Positions 13,101-23,400 of a stretch of 64,000 nucleotides of DNA are shown here, piece by piece. A program made the position numbers and the translations under genes. The DNA is taken from positions 434,001 through 498,000 of the forward strand of contig JAVSML010000032.1 in NCBI GenBank assembly GCA_038503035.1, written 5' to 3'. The notes below the pieces were generated by a model that saw only the letters and a program-made list of their open reading frames with translations, was not told where the DNA came from and made no database searches. The DNA is from Crocodylus rhombifer (Eukaryota; Chordata; Crocodylia; Crocodylidae). Numbering within the stretch: position 1 is the stretch's first letter; each line of letters starts with the position of its first letter.

Positions 13101-16100
13101 GCATATGGCTCCTAGAAGGAGACCTGGGAGCTACACGTGGTGGCACATAGCCCACCTGGCTTGATGGCACACGGACCGGGAGCCATGAGGAGTCACACAC
13201 CCTTGGGCCACGGCAGCTCTGTGCTGCCATGTGCGGATCCTGGCTCTCCTTCTTACAGATCAACACCTCTTTTCTCAGTTTGTCTTGTACAATATGACAG
13301 TGCATGTTACATTCAGTTGTTCTATTCCATGTAGCTGGTTGGCTACACGTCCTGACCTCAGGCACCACTATAAGAACTCAAGCAATCTTACCTAAGCACT
13401 GAAGGAAGGCAGTGTTCCTGCTGCACACAATAGCCAACAGGCACTTTCCAGGTTGGCTGGAGACTGTTTTGTAAGTCATGTAAGCAATTCAATTACATAT
13501 TTCAAAATGCATAAGTTAATGACTGCTATGAGAAACAGGCACCACAAGACACTGGAACACAGAAGCAAGCAGGAGCTTGCTACTTCAGCTCCACAGGACC
13601 TCTGCTAGGGCCTGGATGACATTCACAAGGGAGCTCCATGATCCCAGGATACCAGTATGGAACCAGGGAGAGATTCAGGGTGTAGACACATATAACACTT
13701 AAACCAGTTTAAATGCAGTTTAAACTACAAGCATCCATATGTACAAGTCAGTTTCCAGTTGTTAAAACCTCCTGAAATGTTTCAAAAGCAAACCTGGATA
13801 ATGAGGTATTATTTCAAACTGGTCCTCCATGAACCAGTTCAGTGTTATGTGTGGACACCAAGGTTTCAGTAGTGACTACTGCAGGTGTGGGCAATTGAGC
13901 GGGAGGGAATTTTGGTGAGCTTCTGCAGGCTGGGTCTGCCGCTTTCCCTCCTCCCACAACAGTTCACCAAAGTTTCCTAAGTGGCTCTGTCCAAGTCTGG
14001 AATGGGGCCACGGGTGGGCGGGGAGCAGCATCTGGGGGTGGTACAGGCAGGCAGGGCCAGGATCTTGGGGCGGTGACAGCATGGGACCGGGGCCCAGGGC
14101 AGAACCATAATCTGCTCCCCACTTGTCCCTGCTTGTGGAACCGGTGCCTGCCCCAGGCCTTGGCCCTGTGCTGTCACCACTGCAAGATCCCAGCCCCACC
14201 CATCTGCCCTGCTGCCTGCCTGCCTGTGGCCCCCATCCCATCGGCTCAGCCACATGCCCTGCCCTCAGGGGTGACTGAGGGGTAGATGGGCTTGTGCGCC
14301 CAAGGCAGTGGGGCCAGGCCAGATGGCAACAGCAACTGGAAAGAGGTGCCACCACAAGGGCTGCTAGGAAGTAAGTCAAGCTGTCACACTGCCCCAGCCT
14401 TGTGGCTTGCCCGGAGGCAACGGGACTGGCTGCATGTACCATGGCCCGGGCTGCCCACGCCTGGGCTGGGCAGAACTGAGGGACCAGCTAAAGGTGAGAC
14501 AAAATCCTTTGGTGGGCCAGATTCAGTCTATGGGCCATATTTTTCCCACCCCTGGATCCTCCAGACATCCCACGATATGCTGCACCACAAAACCCCCCAA
14601 CCCCTGCATGGTAACTGGCTCCTCTGGTACGTAGCCAGAACTCAACTGCTCCAGCCTCTATTACCTGTACTTGACTACAGTTCACAGCAGCCCAGGTTGA
14701 TTTGAAGAGCAGGGGGACAGAGAGGGGTGCAAGGCAAAGTATGGAGGGGTGACCAGGTTGGGGATAGAGGGGTTGCTGCCTGGAACCCTGTTTCTGGGTT
14801 CCCAGGAGGAGGGGGACTGTGACCTTGGTGGGTGGGTGCACTTTTAACTGTAAACACCCATCAATTGCTGGGTGAGGGAAAACTGAGCCACTGAACAATG
14901 GGCAATTAATATCACAGAATGGCTGTCAATGGAAGGTAGGGCAGGTTTCTACCTTACAGAAACTAAATCAGAGATTAATTCCATGGTGGTCAATGCAAAT
15001 CGGTCCATTAAACATTGTTTCTCAAACTCCATGCTGTACCCAATCCACCCTGCACATACATCTCTACACAGCTACTAGCAATGCAAGTTAATTCAGTGGC
15101 TTCCAAGCACCCCTCCACACTCACCTAAGCAGGCTCTGGCATCCTCACCACTCCACTAAGTTACCCTAGGACTCCACTAAGTCATGCCACAGATTGGGAT
15201 CAGTTGAAGGCAATGGAAGTAACTGAGTGGCTTTGTTGAGAAAGTCCTTTAAAGCTTCAGCAAAACACAGAGAAAGAAAGACAGAGTGGGGGAAGGGGAA
15301 ATGATTTTTTTCAGAAACGTACCTAGAAACTTGGTAACTTGGCCAAAAGCTTCTGCTAATTTGGCAGTGGCTATGAGAAGGTTAGAGCTCTAGCTGTGGA
15401 GCTGCAGGGAGAGGGTGAGTGACACTAATGAATGGACTCCACCACCCTTCCATGAGGCCAGAGGGACAGAGGACCTGGAAGCCAGGGTCCCCATGTTTCC
15501 ATTCTGGTGCAGATATCGGTTTCCTTGTTTAAGGCATCTGCCCCAATTCTGGAGGGTTTGGTTTTCAAGAAAAGGTGTGATATGTAAGCAAATATGATGC
15601 ATTATATCCACCTCACACCCAAAGAACTTTGTTAACATGGATTCAAGGATGCAAGCACTCACTGATGCCTTGTGCTCCTCTTATATTCAGCCACCAAACC
15701 TTGATCCAATTTCTCTGATCCCCAACTTAGTCCACAGAGTCATAGAGAGTCACAGCACTTTTCCTCGGATTCTAGTAAGCAGTAGAAAATACCACACCAA
15801 TGACACTGCTCAGATTACAGTAGGAGCCACCAGACTGCATGAATAGAAGTGCTAATTTTGGACTGTGCTGGGAACGCAGAGAATGGCAGGGTGGTTTGGG
15901 AGAAAGGTTAAGATAGTAGTACATTTCCAGTTCCTACTCCAGTACTCACAAGGGTAGAGTTGGAAGTGCCATATTACTTTTGCACTTCCTGCTTCTTTCC
16001 AGAATTTTGAAAATTCAAGTTTTCTGTTCTGGAAGGACCTGTGGAGCACAAAACAGTACCAAGACTCTACCATCTCAACTGCATCTTACAGAGAGAGAGC

Positions 16101-19100
16101 GAGCGCACGCATGCACACATTTCTAATGGAAGTGAGGAGGGTAAACCAACTGCAACACTGCCATGAGTTTAGGTATGCCAACTTTGGTGATTTTGTCAGA
16201 AATCACAATATTTGGTTTTAATAAGGCTGCAACTCCTGGTTTCACATTATCGCAAGACAGCAAAATTTTAAAAGTTTCTAGTTCTAATGGTTACAGAGAA
16301 AATGCAAAATCTAGCTGTATTTTTGAAAGGGGTGGTCCATATCCTGGTACCTGAATGCCAAATGTTGGCAATACGCGTGCACTGATAGAGTTTTTGGGGG
16401 CTGATACCGATAGCTGATATTTAAGGAGGCATATCATAGCCAATACTGAGCTGATACAGCTGCCTCCAGGTGGTAAGTCTATTGCAGTGGAAGGGGGAGG
16501 GAAGGGGCATGGGGGGCAGATCAATGCCCCTACAGTGAGGGGGGGTGGGGGCAAGGGCAAGGGCAGGCACCTCTGCTCCCAGTGTCACTGCCACCAGCCA
16601 CCCGACACAGCCTAGGTTCTTCCTGGCACATGAGTGGAGATGGGACATGGAACCGGGCTGTGCCTGGCAGCACAGGGCTGGGAATGGAGCTGCAGTAAAA
16701 TCTGGCATGGCTGTAGCCACCTCCCAGCGCCACCAGCACACACTCCAAGGCCAGCCCCTGCCAAGAAGAGCCCCATGCAGCCCTGGCTCCAGCCCACCTG
16801 CCCTGCACAGATCCGGGGGTCACCTCCAACCACCACCACCCTCCTGGGGTGCAAGCAGTGGCAGGAGCCACCCTCTCCTCAATGAGCTGTGCCTCTATCC
16901 TGCGCCCGCGCCCCCGCCCCCACCCCCTGGGCAGTGCCTGCCCCCACCCTCACTGCAGGGGCATTGGTCTGCCCCCCTCATGCCCCTCCCCTTCCGACAT
17001 ACTAGCTGGAGGCAGCTCTCCATGCTGCCAGCTCTGCTCCATGTTGCGCTGTGGCTGCGCACAGCATGGGCATTTATCGGCCAAATTATTGGCCCCATCA
17101 GGCTGATATCCAATACAGCAAATTTTCTTTATATTGGTACCGATCTGATATCGGACTGCTGTATCAGCGCACCTCTAGCTGGCAATACTGTAATGGTAGA
17201 AGAAAGGGAATGCTAGGGTTTCCTTGGTATTTTATAGGCCCTCAAGTACCAGTGGGGGTACATCCCTGGAGGAAAAGAGCAAGGGAACAAGAAATCTCAC
17301 TTTTAGTGACAAAGGGGGGGAAAAAAGACAAGAGACAAAGAGAGAAAATAGACTGATGAGGAATGGGAACAAAAATGATAGAGAGTGGGAAGATATTGCC
17401 AAAGGGTTGGATGCTGGAGACACAGGCACTAGTGGACAAGAAGGGCAAAGGAGTAATTACTGGGCTGAAAGAGAAGAGAAATGGAAAATCCTGACTGTCA
17501 ATGGACTGTGAAGAGCAGTGGGAACAGGTGACAGTACAGAGAAAAGGGGGTCATTGAGGAATACATAGTGTGATAATGAGGTAGTGATCAATAAAAGCTA
17601 GGTTTGGTAATGATGATATTGAACAAGTAGCTGTTAAGACAGGACAAAAGGCAAATGAGAAGGTGAGGATAAGGAGGCAAAATGATCAGAAGGGATACCA
17701 TGAAGGCTAAGGGGATGGAGCATGATGGATGACAGATCACTACAACATCAAGAGCATATAGAGTCCTACTGACTTCAGTGGGCCTCTACTCTAGCAGTGA
17801 TACATGAATTAAACTACACAGGACTGTCATCACAGATGTAACAATATTCACTCTAAGGTTGGATTTCAACGTCCATTCCAGATAAATCTCTCACACCTCT
17901 TTTGGCTGAAGCTTTTTTACAACTGGTCTAACAAAGAGATACACGATTCTGTGCCCTAGGAAGGACTCTGAAAACAAACACGGTTTTGTGTTTTGGCCTT
18001 TTTTGACTTAAAAAGTTTGCACTAATTTAGTTAATTAGACCATGGGGGAAAATTATGTTTGGCTACTCCAAAAAACACTGCAACAGTCTTACAGTAAAAA
18101 AAAGCTGAAGTTGGAAATTTGACGAGTGAATAAGTCTATGTGGGCCAAAGAGACAGGGCATGTGCCACTGTTAAAAATATGCTGCTCAAGTGAATCACTT
18201 GAGCAGCCTATATGGCACGAAATTTTTAATCCCACATCTCTATCTTGCATGTTACGCTATCCCCACCCACAACTTAATCCTGCCCAGGGGACGGATTTTT
18301 TTTAAATAAGCCAAGCCTGTTTCCACCATTTCCCACTAATACATTTTTTCCTACCAAGTTCCACCCGTGACAACATGCTTTTTTGGGGGGGGGGGGGGGC
18401 TCCTACTAGCAAGTCAGTGGGTCCAAGTAAAATCATATCCCCAAAGCAGAGGGACACGTGAGGCTGCATCTATCTCCTATGCAGCCACCCCCAGGATCTT
18501 CCCAAAGCCCTGGGCCTGATCTAAAGTCCTCTGAAGTCAAAGGAACAGGGGTGGGCTTTAACAAGCCCTTTCACAGCAACATGACTCCCTTCATAGGATC
18601 ACAGAAGAGGGAAAAGGACCTCACAAGGTCTGGTCCAGTTTCGGTCAAACTTGTCCTGCTAGCCTGCTCCCCCTTCTTACAGAGTACACAGATTAAGTGC
18701 CAAAACAAGCACTACACCACCATGACAGCTGAGAAACTGAGGACTTCAGCCAGTGGTGCTCAACCTTTTCAGACTCAAGACACCTGTTCATTAGATTCAA
18801 GTGCCCCTTGTTAGACTCAAAGCCCTTGGAAAATGCAAACTGTTAGCTTTCACTTATTTTTTGAGTGCAAAACAAATACAATAAATAAATACTAGAGCAA
18901 ATTCTTCCACAGCAAAGCCCTCCAAAAGGCTGCAGCAGCTCAGAACAGTTCAAGTCACCAGTGCTCAACCTCTGCCCGTGGGCAAGTTGTGGCCCATGGT
19001 GCTTCATCACCTGGTCCCCTGGGGCTCCCCATGAGTGCAGAAATGTGGTGGCAGGACAACGGTGGCAACCCCCCCACTGCCAAACCCCTGGACCTATGGG

Positions 19101-20131
19101 GAACCCCAGGCCCCACACGCCAGATCTGGTGCGCAATCCCACTGTACAGTAAAGTGTAGAGTCCACCATGAAATACATTAAATGGTAAAATACATTAAAT
19201 GGTGGCTCATGGCTTTAACCACCTATAAAGTCCCAATCATGCCATGGCCTCCAGATGGCCAGACCCCTGCACTGCACAATACCCCACTAACAATGATAGG
19301 GACCAGAGCAAAGCTCCTACTAAGCAAGGCTTAAACTTACACTAGCTACACTAGGTTTAGATTTACTATCTTAGGTTTAGGACTAGCTACCAGGCTTAGA
19401 CCTCAGATACAATGGCAACATACACTACACGCAACCCCCGCTTAATACCATTTCGCTTAGCGCTATTGTGAGACCCTGTATTTGATCTCTAAACCCTGGC
19501 AACTCATGCAGCAAAAACGCTCATTGAGCATCATACAGGTGGCAGCAGGTTTCGCCTAGCGCTCAGTTTCCTGGGAACCAAGTAAGAGTGCCCAACGGGG
19601 GTTGCCTGGATTTTAAAATGGCACAGAGCTCATCCCACGTTCAAAGCCCTAAAAGGAACTTTTCCTGGACTTTTTCCCTCATTAGGCTTGTCCATGCTAC
19701 CTGTTTGCCGACTGATGCCAACAAACAAGACAGTTAAAGCTTGATGTTGGGGGCAGCGCCAGGCCCCAGGACCCACCCCTTGCGGATCGGTACCAGCCCC
19801 CCAGACCCACCCCTGGTACAACGGGGCCAGGCTGGAGCAGCGCCAGCTCCCCTGGGACCCTATGCCGGCACGTGAGGGCGACCCCAGAGCGAGGGGAGCC
19901 GCGAGGGGCCTGATCTTGATCCGGACCCTGACCCACACCCCATCCCGCCGTCGTTCCGCTCCAGAGTGAACAGCGGCAACGAGGGGGCGACGTTCGTGCT
20001 GCCACTGCGCACGCGCGCGAGACATGGGGTGAGGGTGACACCCCCAACGGCTGCACGCCCCCCCCGGGGGGGCGTCGAACCCCCACACCTACCGCGTACA
20101 GGGGAGAACCTCGCTGCGGCCCCGCCGCCAT
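1022..20131 (-). CDS. GNPAT: GNPAT, dihydroxyacetone-phosphate acyltransferase, exons 1-3 (5' part of the gene)
   Basis: GNPAT acylates dihydroxyacetone phosphate in the peroxisome, the first step of ether-lipid (plasmalogen) synthesis. Three exons join in frame: 20131-20093 (13 codons), 6379-6188 (64 codons) and 1198-1022 (59 codons), about 136 residues. Family matches I recognise are [27 protein letters not shown] and QYVIRQ in exon 2, then EILDEM, TLSKVFK and CVNGEGIQK in exon 3. The acyltransferase HxxxxD block follows these residues in the family, so it must lie beyond the left edge. All junctions are GT-AG and phase 0. The gene is head-to-head with C1orf131, as in other amniotes. The N-terminus is about 13 residues shorter than I recall for mammals. 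The identity is secure; the exact start is less so, because the frame stays open upstream to 20269. Confidence 0.93.
4230..4258 (+). other. G-run tract, potential G-quadruplex
   Basis: There are several runs of four or more G separated by single A or C bases, followed by GGAAGG repeats to about 4275. Four or more G-runs with short loops meet the usual quadruplex pattern. It lies on the GNPAT template strand. Confidence 0.6.
4968..5690. mobile_element. Palindromic hAT-like element with GC-rich core
   Basis: The outer parts are AT-rich and rich in GATTCA/GATTTG words; the right end reads GAAGCTTCACACAGCCCTA. Inside, 5125-5290 and 5402-5542 are inverted copies of each other: the left CAGCTTTAAAAG..TTTTTTCTACATACC mirrors the right GGTATGTAGAAAAAA..TTTAAAGCTG. 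The core is GC-rich. Flanking octamers TAATCACT and TAACCAAC match only 5 of 8, so the family call is tentative, but the inverted arms are clear. Confidence 0.55.
5746..5954. repeat. Inverted repeat, two 88-bp arms, 33-bp loop
   Basis: The left arm 5746-5833 starts CCTGCCCCACCTTCTGCC. Its reverse complement is found at 5867-5954, with roughly ten mismatches. The loop is 33 bp. Both arms contain the GGAAAGA..AAAAATCCTT core. The right arm runs directly into a PLE-like tail. Confidence 0.8.
5952..6085. mobile_element. PLE-like tail, inverted pair
   Basis: ATGGCACCTTAAAGACTAAC at 5955-5974 is mirrored by GTTAGTCTTTTAAGGTGCCA near 6052-6072. On the minus strand the first copy carries CTGATGA followed by a GTTAGTCTTTAAGGTGCCA ending, which resembles the common reptile Penelope-like tail. 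The stretch between CTGATGA and the ending is shortened and lacks a clear ribozyme stem II. Confidence 0.45.
6188..6379 (-). CDS. GNPAT: GNPAT exon 2
   Basis: The exon encodes the conserved N-terminal region with [11 protein letters not shown] and [14 protein letters not shown], ending VIRQ before a GTAAGT donor. The acceptor is a tandem CAGCAG, so the exon can start at 6379 (adding Gln) or at 6376 (starting at Lys). Both keep the frame. Confidence 0.92.
6467..8840 (-). mobile_element. CR1 LINE, 5'-truncated, decayed ORF2
   Basis: Minus-strand fragments occur in order: end of the endonuclease and linker ([11 protein letters not shown] near 8840, then 8758-8144), RT start (8099-7815, with [11 protein letters not shown]), RT middle (7687-7460, with [13 protein letters not shown]), RT and thumb (7460-6939, with [13 protein letters not shown]) and C-terminus (6925-6557, with [10 protein letters not shown] and [14 protein letters not shown]). 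At least two frameshifts separate them. The usual FADD catalytic motif reads FANY. The 3' UTR follows, with a degenerate 8-bp repeat tail near 6467. It is inactive. Confidence 0.9.
9700..10400 (+). mobile_element. LTR-like block (probable solo ERV LTR), limits uncertain
   Basis: The order is retroviral-LTR-like. It may begin at TGTCAAGCCTCC near 9700, with a TATA-like CATAAAAGG near 10046, pyrimidine-rich sequence, and AATAAA near 10365 followed by a T/G-rich stretch. No internal retroviral genes flank it, so it would be a solo LTR. The ends and target duplication were not resolved. Confidence 0.4.
10745..10913. mobile_element. hAT MITE with exact 8-bp target duplication
   Basis: The 169-bp element begins CAGTGGTCTCCAAA and ends with its inverse TTTGGAGACCACTG. 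It is flanked on both sides by CTCTAGTC (10737-10744 and 10914-10921), a perfect 8-bp duplication as made by hAT transposases. It has no coding capacity. Confidence 0.9.
11050..11360. repeat. Degenerate TG-rich tract
   Basis: Long stretches of TGTGTG and TATGTG words are broken by substitutions, consistent with a decayed (TG)n expansion. Open frames across it are low complexity and not genes. Confidence 0.75.
12020..12452 (+). mobile_element. CR1 LINE ORF2 fragment
   Basis: The plus strand encodes [15 protein letters not shown] near 12130-12175 and then [20 protein letters not shown], matching the post-catalytic part of CR1 reverse transcriptase (compare [14 protein letters not shown] in the other copy). 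Stops and frameshifts are present. It ends abruptly at 12452, where a hAT-like end CAGGGGCAGGAAAA begins. Confidence 0.75.
12453..14554. mobile_element. GC-rich hAT-like element or nested pair
   Basis: The left end CAGGGGCAGGAAAATCTGGC at 12453 pairs with an inverted right end, CAGGGGTGGGAAAAATATGG on the minus strand, ending at 14554. A second left-like end, CAGGTGTGGGCAAT, occurs near 13880, so two nested copies are possible. The interior has repeated modules around CCCCACATGCTG..CACA (12770, 13070) and a small palindrome at about 14070-14190. No matching target duplication was found. Long GC-rich open frames here are artefacts. Confidence 0.5.
16374..17179. mobile_element. Palindromic hAT element with exact TSD TGGCAATA
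   Basis: The element is 806 bp between identical octamers TGGCAATA at 16366-16373 and 17180-17187. The ends are related inverted sequences around GTGC(A/G)CTGATA, with CTGATACCGAT just inside. Subterminal arms at about 16460-16555 and 16941-17014 are inverted copies (CTGCCTCCAG..GGGGCAG..CAATGCCCCT). The core is very GC-rich. Open frames inside run on both strands and show no transposase. Confidence 0.85.
18384..18399 (+). repeat. Poly-G run
   Basis: An uninterrupted run of G follows TTTTTT. Assembly length may be unreliable here. Confidence 0.8.
18751..18960. mobile_element. hAT-like fragment (CAGTGGTGCTCAACC family)
   Basis: It begins CAGTGGTGCTCAACCTTTTC, a typical hAT end, then TCAGACTCAAG and a GTTAGCTTTC..TTTTTTGA stretch shared with the copy near 22430-22735. 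The right end is unclear; a second similar start, CAGTGCTCAACC, lies near 18960. Confidence 0.5.
19428..19608. mobile_element. Tigger/pogo-like MITE
   Basis: The left CACGCAACCCCCGCTTAA and the inverted right CAGGCAACCCCCGTTGGG are terminal inverted repeats related to those of the 26042 element. TA precedes the left end; the right flank is GA, probably a decayed TA. It lies about 500 bp downstream of GNPAT exon 1. Confidence 0.7.
20093..20131 (-). CDS. GNPAT: GNPAT exon 1 (start codon, 13 codons)
   Basis: The exon begins with ATG GCG GCG in a good initiation context (A at -3, G at +4) and ends at GCG before a GTAGGT donor. The peptide ends SPLYA, and joining it to exon 2 gives LYA-(Q)KEF...DDFED, the same layout as the LLYSK/LLYAK...DEFED stretch of mammalian GNPAT. 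It lies in the CpG island. The ATGGCGGC at the start codon also reads as a YY1-type motif. An in-frame ATG at 20269 would add 46 residues of low-complexity sequence and looks less likely. Confidence 0.75.
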
Positions 20132-20378
20132 CCTGCTTCCCACGCCGAGCCGAGCCCTAGCTGGCGGGAGCCGCGCGGCCTCCGCCTTCCCCCCGCGCGC
20201 CCATTTCCCCGCCCCGCTCCCCGCCCGGTGGCTGCCAGCGCCACGGGGGGGAGGAGTGGCCACTGCCATCTTGGAGGCGACGGCGGCCGCTTGGGCTCAA
20301 GCGCTGCCCGAAGGCGTTCTCTGGGGTGCTGCGCGGGGCAGGGCGGGAGATAGAACGCCGGCCGGGCCGGGCCGGGCC

Positions 20379-20439
20379 ATGGAGCAGAGCGCGTGCTGCG
20401 CCCGGCTGCACGCGGTGCTCGGCGCCCTCTACGACCTCG
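20379..20439 (+). CDS. FSAF1: C1orf131 exon 1
   Basis: The ATG lies in a good context (G at -3, G at +4). It encodes [20 protein letters not shown] plus the first base of Gly, with donor GTGCGT. It sits in the CpG island. Leading into exon 2 in phase 1 gives LYDLGEEPTKK. Confidence 0.85.
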
Positions 20440-23400
20440 GTGCGTGAGAGCGAGCGGGACCCCGGCGAGTGCCCCCGGCAGTAGGGAGCATCCTCCCAGC
20501 CCCTCTTTGGCTCCCGGCTTTGCAGCCTCTCCTGGGTGGTGGGGGGCTCTGATCCGTCCCACCCGCTGTGCATGACCCTGGTTAGCTCCTGCCCAGCGGT
20601 GCTCTGCTGCCTCTTACTATGCCGGGGCCTGTATGGCCCTCATCACACGGCCATGTATTGCGGGCACGGTAACGATTATACAGTGAATGGGTGAGTCGTG
20701 CAATAAACATAGACAGGCCATATAGGCACGATAACGATCACACGGTGAACGGGTGAGTTGTGCAGTAAATGTAGACTGGCTGCAGGGGCAGAGTAATTAT
20801 CGCAAATGGGTGGCAGAGTCACGCAATAAATGCAGAAGGGCCCTGTGGGCACAGTAACAATCGCATAGCAAAGGGTGAATCCTGCAATAAATGTTGACAG
20901 GCTATACAGGCACAGTAATGATTGCACGGTGAGCAGGTGAATCGTGCAATAAATGTAGTTTGGCCAAATGGGCACAGTAGTTATTATCTCATCATTGACA
21001 ATGGAATTGCACAATAAATAGGACAGGCCACACATGCACAGTAACTATCACACCATAAGAATGACTAGCTCAGAAAAAAAGCCAACCAGCCAGAAAGTTA
21101 GTGCTTGGACACGCATAAGAAATCAGTTGCAGGTTTCTAGCCAACTTTCATTTCTATCTAGCTTAGCAAAGCAAGGCCCTAGATAGACGCTTCAGTCCCT
21201 CATTATTGTGCCATATCTGTTATAGCCCGTGTGTCAGTTGGCTACAAAAACCAAGGGTAGAAGGTAAAATAGCTGGAAGTAATTAGTCTGCTTATTAGGT
21301 AATTTAATGAGAAAACATTAAAAAATGGTTGGGTTTTGAAATACAGGGGAAGAGCCTACAAAGAAAACCGAGAAGGAAGGGAGGAAGAAGAAAAAGACAA
21401 AGGATGAGGTTGGATTGGAGCTGGCCAGACCTGTCAAAGAAGACACCATTTTACCTCCCGCCTCAGTGACCTCTGGCAAGAGGAAAAGTGCTTCTCATTT
21501 TTTCAAAGGCTTAAAAGATGAAATAGAGAATGAAGCTGTTTGTTCCAGTGGGGCCACCCCAGCATCCAGTAGCCCTTATGCTGTGCCACCCACATCAACC
21601 CACCCGGGAAAGGTGACAGATGTAGAAGTTGTGACATTTTGTAGCTCGCATAAGAAGAAGAAACCTAAGCCGGAAATGGCTGAAGATCATGGCTCAAAGG
21701 TAGTGGGGTCAGTCAGCTGATATGAAACATAAGATCATAAGAACTGCCATTTACTGGGTCAGGCTGTAGATCTGTCTTAGCCAGTGATCTGTGTCCCACA
21801 GTCCTGGTGCATGCCTATCTTGAGCCTTCCAGGCTGCAGACCTTTCACATCCTCCACAACAACCTCTTATTGAGGTTCTGGCTGTGCTATTCTTCTCACC
21901 TTTTTATTTACCTACTCCCCATCCATAGCCCCACCAAGTCCAGGGACCTCCTGGTCAACCTCTTTGAGGCCTTAGCTAAACTAACCATCTATCTGGCCAG
22001 AAAGGAGGATCCAGCTGGGTGTGCCCGCCCACCCCCTGTCTGAGGCCATCTTCCTGTCCCTAATGTGGCCCCATCTGTAGGCACAGTTTCACTGGGCAGT
22101 GTCCATTGACTCCTTAGACTTGTTTGGGGGCCAGTAGGTGCTGGCTGGTGTGCTCTGCTCAGTGCTGCCTCCTCTTGGGGCACTTATTTTAAATCTATGA
22201 CACCCCCACTCCCATCCCTGTTTTCACTTTTGTTGTCTCCCGGTGTCAGTTGATGTAAAATTAATAACCCCTCTTAATAACAGTGGGGGTAAACAGTTTT
22301 TCTGTGAGCTCATGTCTGCAGCTCTGTATCCAACAGGCCTGTGTCACATAGTGGCAGGCAGTCAATGCTGAAAGGGAAAGTGAACAAGGTATGGCCATGG
22401 GTTAAAGGACAACTTGAAATAGTAGGGCAACTTTCAACTTTTTCAGACTCAAGGCAACCCTTGTTTGATTTAAGGCTCCCCTGAGAAAATGCAGCCTCTT
22501 AGCTTTCCTTCATTTTTTGACTGTGGAAAATAATATAGGTGTTCTTGTTTAGAAGAGACTCCAGAAGCCTGCAACAGGACATAATATTTTTGACACTGTA
22601 GATTTTTATTCAAAAACTCAGTTTTTGTTGTGAATCTATGTAGATATTGGCACACATAACAATGCTAATATTGCACACCAGCCCATATTACTCATAAAAG
22701 GATCCCATGGCATCCCAGGATGCTGTGTAACCCTGGTTAGTAAGGAATAGACCAAGTTAAATCTATCTCTAGTAAGTTCTAGTGTCTTCTGTAAGTTTGA
22801 TCTGTTTTGCCATAAAATTTACCAAGGTCATAAAAGTGTCTACATTTGTTAGTCTTATTATGATTACACAACAAGCTAGCCTTTTCCTTGCACATTGCAA
22901 ATAAGATTATATATTTGCTACTTGTAATAGTTTATGTTCGTGTTTCATGTGGGAATTTGTCCATTTTTTTAATTTTACATCCTTGTCTTATATATGTAGG
23001 AGATAGAATGTGCATGCAGTTGAATTATCGCCATTGACTCTATTAAGGTTTATTAGATGGAATGCACATAATAGCAGACATTTATAAAGCCACCTAGGAG
23101 ACCTGGGCATTCTGTTCCTATTGCAATTAATCAGAATTGAATTCTAAAAACATACCCTGGTTGGTTTCCCTCTGTGAATTACAAGACATCTCCTTCAATA
23201 TGATAGTAAAGTTAAGCAAGGGTAGGTCCCAATTTAAGGAACTTGCTTAAACAAATTTATAAGACTTGGAACAAAAAATAACCTGCATATAGGATTATAT
23301 ACGTAGGGAAGGTGAACTTGCCAAATGACAAAAGTATAAACAAAGCCCAGCCCATCTGATATTAAAGTTTATTTATGCCATCAGCAACTTTCTAAGTGAT

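Larger units (their letters stand above)
6380..20092 (-). other. GNPAT intron 1 (13.7 kb)
   Basis: The intron is filled with repeats, which are listed separately. Stretches where I see nothing specific are 11600-12020, 13260-13870, 14560-16360, 17190-18750 and 19160-19420. These are AT-to-neutral sequence with a G-run at 18384-18399 and no coding signal. Confidence 0.7.
19690..20500. promoter_or_regulatory. CpG island and bidirectional GNPAT/C1orf131 promoter
   Basis: CG dinucleotides are dense here and rare elsewhere in the window. Start codons of opposite genes lie at 20131 (minus) and 20379 (plus), 247 bp apart. GC boxes (CCCCGCCC type) lie near 20205-20225, a YY1-type GCCATCTTGG at 20265-20274, and GGCCGGGCC repeats just before the C1orf131 ATG. 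No TATA box is evident. This fits a shared housekeeping promoter. Confidence 0.85.

Noticed and set aside
13876..14442. 188-codon minus-strand open frame
   Set aside because: It lies in a GC-rich transposon core with overlapping open frames on both strands. The sequence is low complexity and rich in Pro, Gly and Ala.
16545..17216. 223-codon plus-strand open frame
   Set aside because: It runs through the foldback hAT core and its inverted arms. Open frames also occur on the opposite strand, and there is no known domain.
19697..20573. Long minus-strand open frames over the CpG island
   Set aside because: High GC suppresses stop codons. Only the short GNPAT exon 1 inside it has a donor and a family match.
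20676..21035. 119-codon minus-strand open frame with repeated peptide blocks
   Set aside because: It is a by-product of the 61-bp minisatellite. The period is not a multiple of three, so no periodic protein is encoded.
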